Below, piece by piece: positions 8,538 through 13,168 of a stretch of 13,168 nt of DNA. The stretch covers positions 1-13,168 of the forward strand of contig CAJVPP010002912.1 of NCBI GenBank assembly GCA_910592005.1, written 5' to 3'. Below the pieces are notes generated by a model that saw only the letters and a list, made by a program, of their open reading frames with translations, was not told where the DNA came from and searched no databases. This DNA comes from Funneliformis mosseae. Taxonomy: Eukaryota; Glomeromycota; Glomeromycetes; Glomerales; Glomeraceae. Numbering within the stretch: position 1 is the stretch's first letter; the number at the start of each line of letters is the position of its first letter. The position numbers and the translations under genes were made by a program.

Positions 8538-9004
8538 CGTACGGGTATCTCCTTTGCGTTTATAATATTATTTTAACTGTTTCCTATATAATATTACGGT
8601 AACTTCATAGTCTAATGGTAGATACAGTGCTTTAATTTAATGGTGATGCCACGATCTAATGGTGACTGCTTTCTTCTTGTTTTTGAGTCGTTTACATGTT
8701 AAATTCTATAATGGGGTTGTTGGCCTTCTGTAGCTGTTTGGATATCTGGTTTTATGTTGAAGATTCTGGTCTCCTACGTCTGTTTGGATGTTGGATTTTA
8801 TATTAGAGTGCTTTTCCTTTACGCCTATTTGGTTGCCTTTCTAGGGGCCAAAGTAGCGTAAAAAAAAGGTATTGGGTAGCGCTGTAAATTCGGGATTAAT
8901 CACACGAGAAACAATTGGCTATACCGCATTTCTGATAGATTGCGTTCCCATCAATAATTTTTGATTTACTACCATAAAAAGCATTTTCTTCAGAATAAAC
9001 ATGA
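8538..9004. other. Non-coding border segment with diverged 45-bp repeat
   Basis: CpG dinucleotides and G+C rise sharply here compared with the block to the left. No intact gene was found. On the minus strand a frame of about 44 codons between TAGs (8841-8839 and 8709-8707) reads SNIKSNIQTDVGDQNLQ, but it lies over the 45-bp tandem repeat and is probably repeat-encoded noise. Confidence 0.45.
8724..8845 (+). repeat. Diverged ~45-bp tandem repeat, three units
   Basis: The word CTGTTTGGAT recurs at 8734 and 8780 and, as CCTATTTGG, at 8824. Each is preceded by a CCTTCTGTAG, TCCTACGT or CCTTTACG stretch and followed in the first two units by a TTTTAT-containing tail. The period is 44-46 bp. A further related piece, TCCTTTGCGTTTATAAT, lies at 8550-8566. 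Confidence 0.5.
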
Positions 9005-9262
9005 AAACGTTTTTCTCTCCGATACATTCGTTTTATAAATGATCACAAATTGGAGCACTGGATTGAGAACTCCGTTAACGATCGGATCGCTTCAGAAATT
9101 TCAGAACCGGAGATACCATATGTCATCATATGTGATAATGAATTTATAAGAAATAAAGAAGCGTCCCAAGAAGGGCCAGCTAACTTCGGTATCACTTTTG
9201 GTATATTTTTATCTCACACAAAAACTCGACTGGCACTGAACACCCTCTGCCATATAATATAG
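9005..9262 (+). CDS. Unrecognised open frame, possibly a gene fragment
   Basis: This frame is open for 85 codons after TGA at 9002-9004 and ends in TAG at 9260-9262. It has no ATG near the start; the first alternative start is a TTG at 9050. The composition is balanced and looks coding: EHWIENSVNDRIASEISEPE, then IPYVIICDNEFIRNKEASQE, then GPANFGITFGIFLSHTKTRL. I see no known motif. The lack of a start and the position next to a repeat array suggest the tail of a broken gene, perhaps from the same integrated element as the polymerase. Confidence 0.3.
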   Translation, partial: KRFSLRYIRFINDHKLEHWIENSVNDRIASEISEPEIPYVIICDNEFIRNKEASQEGPANFGITFGIFLSHTKTRLALNTLCHII

Positions 9263-9482
9263 CAAATTCGGTTAATTCTATTAGTTCACCAGTTCAGAAG
9301 TATGATATGCATTATTATGGCCAGCCCATTTGATTACCAAAAAGTGCGCTATCCTACAACCTAACTATTGCCCATTAGTTGCTAGTATATTTATGCTGAT
9401 TTCACATCCTGAAGTTGGAGATGTGATATGTATTATTGTGGCCGGCCTATTTATACCATACCTGAGTACATGTCTAGAAAAA

Positions 9483-9530
9483 TGGGGCCTTCTTCCAATT
9501 TTTTATATAATAATTACGAAGAAGGTTCCA
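9483..9530 (+). repeat. Hairpin 1 of the array
   Basis: Arms TGGGGCCTTCTTC (9483-9495) and GAAGAAGGTTCCA (9518-9530) pair over 13 positions, two of them as G-T. The loop is CAATTTTTTATATAATAATTAC. The G-T pairs would hold as G-U in plus-strand RNA. Confidence 0.85.
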
Positions 9531-9677
9531 CATTTTGATGCATATCAGCTTCCCTTTCATTTACGATTTATGCCAATTTCACGTCCTGAAGTTGGAGGTG
9601 TGCTATGTATTATTATGGCCAGCCTATTTATACTATCAAGATGTAGCCTTTATGCCACACCTGGGTACATACTAGTG

Positions 9678-9732
9678 TTAGGGTATTCTTCTTCCAATTT
9701 TTATATAATAATTACGGAGAAGAATACCCTAA
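9678..9732 (+). repeat. Hairpin 2 of the array
   Basis: Fifteen perfect pairs between TTAGGGTATTCTTCT (9678-9692) and AGAAGAATACCCTAA (9718-9732), the longest stem of the five. Inside it one T-G and one C-G pair extend the stem towards the loop. The loop again contains CCAATTTTTATATAATAATTAC. Confidence 0.9.
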
Positions 9733-9820
9733 GTATCACCTATTAAGAATCTATCTATCTGCGATTTGTATTATTGTGGCTGGCCTATTTATACTATACC
9801 TGAATACATATCTAGAAAAG

Positions 9821-9868
9821 TGTAGCCTTCTGCCAATATTTATATAATAGATTACGCAGAAGGCTACA
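9821..9868 (+). repeat. Hairpin 3 of the array
   Basis: TGTAGCCTTCTGC (9821-9833) and GCAGAAGGCTACA (9856-9868) pair perfectly over 13 bp around a 22-nt loop, CAATATTTATATAATAGATTAC without its last two bases changed. Near the loop the stem has TGC/GCA where hairpins 1 and 4 have TTC/GAA. Confidence 0.9.
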
Positions 9869-9892
9869 TCATACCTGAGTACATACCATCTT

Positions 9893-9944
9893 GATGGGGG
9901 TTTCTTCCAATATTTTATATAATAATTCTGAAGAAACCCCTATC
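9893..9944 (+). repeat. Hairpin 4 of the array
   Basis: GATGGGGGTTTCTTC (9893-9907) pairs with GAAGAAACCCCTATC (9930-9944) over 15 positions, one of them G-T. The 22-nt loop is CAATATTTTATATAATAATTCT. Confidence 0.9.
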
Positions 9945-9991
9945 TAAAAGTATATATCTAGAAGCCTTTCATTTTCGATTATGCAGAAGAC

Positions 9992-10029
9992 TACCCTAAG
10001 TATCACCTATTAAGAATCTATCTATCTGC
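9992..10029 (+). repeat. Exact 38-bp direct repeat (second copy)
   Basis: It begins TACCCTAAGTATCACC and ends CTATCTATCTGC, identical over 38 bp to 9725-9762, 267 bp upstream. The identity points to a recent segmental duplication within the hairpin array. Confidence 0.85.
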
Positions 10030-10071
10030 TGAAGAAGACTTTATGCTATACCCAGGTACATACCATCAAGA

Positions 10072-10119
10072 TGGGGGCTTCTGCCAATATTTATATAATA
10101 GATTACGCAGAAGCCCTCA
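10072..10119 (+). repeat. Hairpin 5 of the array
   Basis: TGGGGGCTTCTGC (10072-10084) pairs with GCAGAAGCCCTCA (10107-10119) over 13 positions, one of them G-T. The loop matches that of hairpin 3. It is the hairpin nearest the polymerase pseudogene. Confidence 0.85.
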
Positions 10120-10194
10120 CTTTCAGTTGCATATTCATTTGCCTTCCTTTTATGATTTGCTTAATAGGTTGTTATACGCCTCTTTTTTACATCC

Positions 10195-10260
10195 TCTGAA
10201 AAAATAAATTAAACATTTCTGAATTTTATAAAGTAATATAAATATTTTCAAACTAACATC
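10195..10260 (+). promoter_or_regulatory. AT-rich leader before the polymerase, possible promoter
   Basis: This 66-bp stretch before the ATG is almost free of G and C (AAAAAATAAATTAAAC, then TATAAAGTAATATAAAT), while both flanks are richer. Short AT-only promoters directly before the start codon are usual in large DNA viruses, and TATAAAG could also be a fungal TATA element. No transcription evidence is available. Confidence 0.3.
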
Positions 10261-10866
10261 ATGCATACACAAACTAATTTCGTTCAAACTGATCACATCG
10301 GAACTCTTGCCCGCTACGACGGCGCTGAATTTTTAGCTAGCATTCTATCAAGTAATAAGATCACAGCAGAATATGATAACGGGATGACTGCTATACTTCA
10401 ACAAAGCCTATCTGACAAGCAACCCATACATTTCATGCCTACTGAAGTTAGTGATGATACTAAATATATAAATAGGGTCTCTACTTATATTTTGCGCATT
10501 AGTGGTTGCTTAATTAATAGGCAAAAAGCAATCATAAATATTACAGGTATCCGACCATTCTTTGATGTCAAAGTTCCTAAAGATATACCACTATCCACGT
10601 TTAAGACCAGATTAGTTAATATATTATCCAATATTCTCAAAGGTACATCAAAATTTGGGATCGAGAATATTAGTGCTTTTCCACTTCGAGGGTATCATAC
10701 AGAGAAAAAATCATATATACGTGTTATTACTTGGAATCAATTTAACCGGTATAATGCGTTAAAGGCAGTTCGTGAAGTCGGTATCTGTACAGCTTCTGAT
10801 GATCTAACCCCAATATATTATTACTGCAAAGTAGCCTGTGAAAAAAGATTATCTCTTTCAAGTTAG
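10261..10866 (+). pseudogene. polB segment 1: N-terminal region
   Basis: 201 codons from a clear ATG to TAG at 10864-10866. It includes FFDVKVPKDIPLSTFKTRL and TWNQFNRYNALKAVREVGI, typical of the N-terminal domain before the exonuclease in viral B-family polymerases. The same frame continues past the stop for 18 codons to a TAA at 10921 and then into the exonuclease segment, so the stops are point changes and not the ends of separate genes. Confidence 0.75.
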
Positions 10867-10929
10867 GCAATGTTAAGTAATTATTTCTACGATTATATTC
10901 AAGGGGGTACTTATCACTTCTAAGTTTCT

Positions 10930-11694
10930 GTGAATAATTACAATCCAATAAGTGAAGACGATTATAATAATCCATTATTTTCCTCAGCGCTTTCACGGGA
11001 TCGCACCCTTATTCTCACGTGGGATATCGAAACATATAGCTTACGAAAAACGGGTGAGATACTTAATGCAAAATACGAAGAAGACGTTGTGTTCATGATT
11101 TGCATGACGGTTCACTGGAAAGATGATCCTGAACCGTTAAAACAAATTTGTCTTGTTGACGTCGAGACGGTACCAGATCCGAGATGGATTACAGTTGTAT
11201 GTAGATCCCAAGTTAATTTATTAAAAGCATTTGCACTATATTGGAAACTTTTAGCTCCAGATATACAAATAGGCTTTAATGATTCACAATATGACTGGCC
11301 GTTTATTGTGGAGAAAGCTAAAAAATTAGGGGTTCTCAAGTGGATGTTTAATCAAATATCATTAAAGCCTTTAAGCTTTGAAAAAATTTCAAAATGGCAA
11401 TATCAGTATAATATGATAAAAGTAAATGATGGGAATTTCTATTCGAAACATCTTAAAATTCCTGGATGTGTAACTATCGATGTCTGGCCTTGTTTTATGA
11501 GATTATATTCTAAATCTGAAAAAAGTAGTCTTGCATATTACTTAAGGGAGTGTAATCTTGACAACAAAGTGGATTTACCTATTCACTGCATGAACAAATA
11601 CTATGAAATGGCATTAAAAAAAACCAATGCTACAACGGCCGAGCAAATGCGCGAAGTAGCTGAATATTGTATTATCGATGCTATTAGCTGTTAG
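10930..11694 (+). pseudogene. polB segment 2: 3'-5' exonuclease domain
   Basis: Open from 10924 to TAG at 11692-11694. All three exonuclease motifs keep their acidic residues: ExoI DIE at 11023-11031, ExoII N...YD with the aspartate at 11293, and ExoIII YCIID with the aspartate at 11677. The proofreading site was therefore intact until the stops arose. The TAG comes four codons after the ExoIII aspartate. The GTG at 10930 is not a likely real start. Confidence 0.8.
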
Positions 11695-11700
11695 CGGTTA

Positions 11701-12819
11701 ATGATAAAGCGTAATGCAATTAACGAATACAGGGAGGTGGTATCTGTAGCCTTCATATCATTATATGATTCATATTATTTTGCAGTAGGAATGAAAGTGC
11801 GTAATCTTTTAAGTGCCGGTGCGTGGCGAGAAGGGATTTTAACTAGCACAATTTCATGTGAACAAACGGAAACAGGGAAGTACCCTGGGGCCTATATTTT
11901 CCCACCGGTAAAGGGTCTCAAAAATAAACGTCCTGTAACTGGCTTAGACTTTGCATCATTGTACCTGAGTCTTATCATGACATACAATCTCTCACCCGAT
12001 AGAATCATTTTATCTCGAAAACATGCTGAATCTCTAAAGAAAAGTGGTAAAAAGCTTCATGAAATTAATTTTAAATTTAATGGTCGTGATGTTCTCGCAT
12101 GGTCTATAGAGCATGGAAACCAAGCCGAAATGAAAGGCCTTTATCCAAAAGTATTAGAGGAGTTGCTTATTAGACGAAATTCTTTAAAAAGACGTCTTGC
12201 TCCATTAAGTGATAGAAAAGAAGAATTAGAAAAGGAGATTAGTTTGGCGGAAGCAAGGGGTGAGGACGTTACAGATGCTTTAAAGTCTGAATACTCTTCA
12301 GTTTCCTTTATTGTCGCCTGTCTAGACGCAAAACAACTCGCTTTAAAAGTGTATATGAATACATTTTACAGTGAAGCTGGGAATAGCGGGTCCCCTTTCT
12401 TCTTGCGAGTATTAGCAGGTGGGGTAACATCAGCTGGTCAGCGGAATATCAAACTTATTGCCGACCTTGTCAGAAGTAAAAGGTTCAGTGTAAAATACGG
12501 GGATACAGATTCCTTATATCTTGTCTGTTCGGAAGAGTGCTTTCAGAAATGTGATGAGGCATATGACAGTGGTAATGGGATCTCGATAGAAAAATATTGG
12601 TCTAGAATGGTGAATATCTCTATGAAAGTAATAGAAAGTCTCCGCGACAAAGTTAATGACTTTTTCAGAAATGATAATGGATCATCTTATCTCAAAATGG
12701 CATATGAGGAAGTCTTATTTCCAGTAGTATTTACTAGAAAGAAAAAATATTATAGCATTCCGCATAGAAGACAGCCTAACTTTAATAATAAGCTTTTCAT
12801 TCGAGGGTTGAGATTGTAA
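11701..12819 (+). pseudogene. polB segment 3: palm and fingers
   Basis: Same frame as segment 2, ending in TAA at 12817-12819 because of the frameshift just before it. Motif A is DFASLYLSLI (aspartate at 11947), with leucine where the family has proline. Motif B is around KVYMNTFYSEAGN (about 12346-12384), with serine where the tyrosine is normally followed by glycine. Motif C YGDTDS is intact at 12496-12513. The KKKYY motif lies near 12741-12755, also followed by serine. So both catalytic aspartate motifs remain, but several fixed residues have changed, as expected after loss of selection. Confidence 0.8.
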
Positions 12820-13168
12820 AGCGGGGGCAGTCTAAACACTTTCGTGAGGTGGGTAAGAAAGTCATGGAAGAATCTATGAAACTGGATAATACTCGCACCT
12901 TGCGTTAGATTGTGGAGGACGTGCTCAAAGAGACCATAAATGATATTTCACAGATAGACCTTAATGGAGTGGTTAAAACTGCTGTGTAGAAGCCTGATAA
13001 AAATAACAAGAGTGTCCAGCGTTTCATTTTACGAATACGGGATAGACATACTCGTGAAGAAGCGGATACCAAAAGGCGCATAAAAAAGGGTCTAACACCT
13101 GAGACTTATCTTTATGAAATCCCAGAACCAGGCGAACGCTTTGAGTATATTGTAGTTGAGAATGATTC
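12807..13168 (+). pseudogene. polB segment 4: thumb region, shifted frame, runs off the window
   Basis: From about 12807 the protein continues in another frame. One missing base in the GGG at 12805-12807 is the simplest cause. The frame holds VEIVKRGQSKHFREVGKKVM, then TAG at 12906-12908, then IVEDVLKETINDISQIDLNG, then TAG at 12987-12989, then KPDKNNKSVQRFILRIRDR and an EIPEPGERFEYIVVEND end at the edge. This is the C-terminal palm and thumb part of the same polymerase. Confidence 0.75.

Larger units (their letters stand above)
9303..10120 (+). repeat. Mosaic tandem array with five hairpins
   Basis: The array is built from shared modules. Module A (about 32 bp, with TATTATTGTGGCCGGCCTAT) occurs at 9303-9331, 9424-9455, 9601-9632 and 9762-9793. 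A TCCTGAAGTTGGAG module precedes two of these. A CCTGAGTACATA module occurs near 9461, 9801, 9874 and 10050. A 38-bp segment is repeated exactly at 9725-9762 and 9992-10029. Hairpins lie at 9483-9530, 9678-9732, 9821-9868, 9893-9944 and 10072-10119. A half hairpin (GATTATGCAGAAGACTAC) lies near 9977-9994 without a 5' arm. The array ends about 140 bp before the polymerase ATG. I know of no described family with this layout. Confidence 0.85.
10261..13168 (+). pseudogene. polB: Family B DNA polymerase pseudogene, large-DNA-virus type, 3' end cut by window
   Basis: One reading frame, about 850 codons long, carries a B-family replicative polymerase through N-terminal, 3'-5' exonuclease and palm regions, and the protein then continues in another frame to the window edge. 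The enzyme would copy DNA and proofread. The style of the motifs (ExoII GFNDSQYDWPF, NTFYSEAG in motif B, YGDTDS in motif C) suggests the nucleocytoplasmic large DNA virus group, possibly the asfarvirus side. That placement is by eye. The gene cannot make a full protein. In-frame stops lie at 10864 (TAG), 10921 (TAA) and 11692 (TAG); the frame shifts by one base near 12805-12807; more TAGs follow at 12906 and 12987 in the new frame. There are no introns that remove the stops. Codon use and CpG content differ from the AT block. It is best read as an endogenous viral remnant in a fungal chromosome. Confidence 0.85.

Noticed and set aside
8221..8540. CRISPR-like array
   Set aside because: The 38-bp units are contiguous with no unique spacers, no cas genes are present, and the genome is eukaryotic.
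8589..8597. TAATATTAC, the rolling-circle origin nonanucleotide of CRESS DNA viruses
   Set aside because: The flanks give at best a five-of-six pair stem and no Rep gene is present; the word is easily reached by chance in AT-rich DNA.
9330..9746. Plus-strand open frame of 138 codons
   Set aside because: It runs through the repeat modules and two hairpins, and its hydrophobic repeats come from module A and the conserved loop sequence. It is repeat-encoded, not a gene.
10742..10996. Minus-strand open frame antisense to the polymerase
   Set aside because: It lies opposite the polymerase frame and spans its first two stops; no motif, so a shadow.
11112..11339. Minus-strand open frame inside the exonuclease region
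   Set aside because: Antisense shadow of the conserved ExoII region.
10864..12989. Stop-codon reassignment (TAG/TAA read as an amino acid) in the polymerase
   Set aside because: There is also a frameshift, several fixed motif residues are changed, and at least two stops lie where glutamine does not seem to be the usual residue; decay is simpler.

Overview
The window looks like nuclear DNA of an arbuscular mycorrhizal (Glomeromycotina, Rhizophagus-like) fungus. This is inferred from the very AT-rich sequence, short introns with good consensus sites, a trihelix Myb/SANT-type gene of a kind common in these fungi, and a broken family B DNA polymerase of the large-DNA-virus type. No database search was possible.

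Layout. Positions 1-3000 are ordinary AT-rich fungal DNA. They hold a possible 5' end of a secreted-protein gene at the left edge (minus strand) and one intact three-exon gene for a trihelix DNA-binding protein (minus strand, 1199-2066, 233 codons). Positions about 3000-8220 form an extremely AT-rich block, with about 7-13% G+C in the lines I counted. It holds 2 CpG against about 34 GpC in its first 3.9 kb. It is not structureless: it contains protein-like open stretches broken mostly by TAA and TAG, on the plus strand at the left (3254-3490) and on the minus strand over much of the rest (4628-5896 and 7797-8166). A 902-bp retroposon with a tRNA-like head sits inside it (6876-7777), flanked by a perfect 18-bp target-site duplication and ending in an (A5T)n tail.

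From 8220 the composition changes. A perfect 36-bp palindrome leads into a 38-bp satellite built of two 19-bp half units, then a diverged ~45-bp repeat, then an unrecognised 85-codon open frame. Positions 9303-10120 hold a mosaic repeat array containing five hairpins. Their loops are nearly the same, but their stems differ from copy to copy and stay complementary. About 140 bp further on begins a family B DNA polymerase pseudogene (10261 to beyond the right edge). Its exonuclease and polymerase motifs are easy to see, but five in-frame stops and one frameshift break it.

Reading. The right third is best explained as an endogenised piece of a large DNA virus, or a related element, that has decayed in a fungal genome. 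The best candidate for something undescribed is the covarying hairpin family upstream of the polymerase. The stop-riddled coding remnants in the AT block come second.
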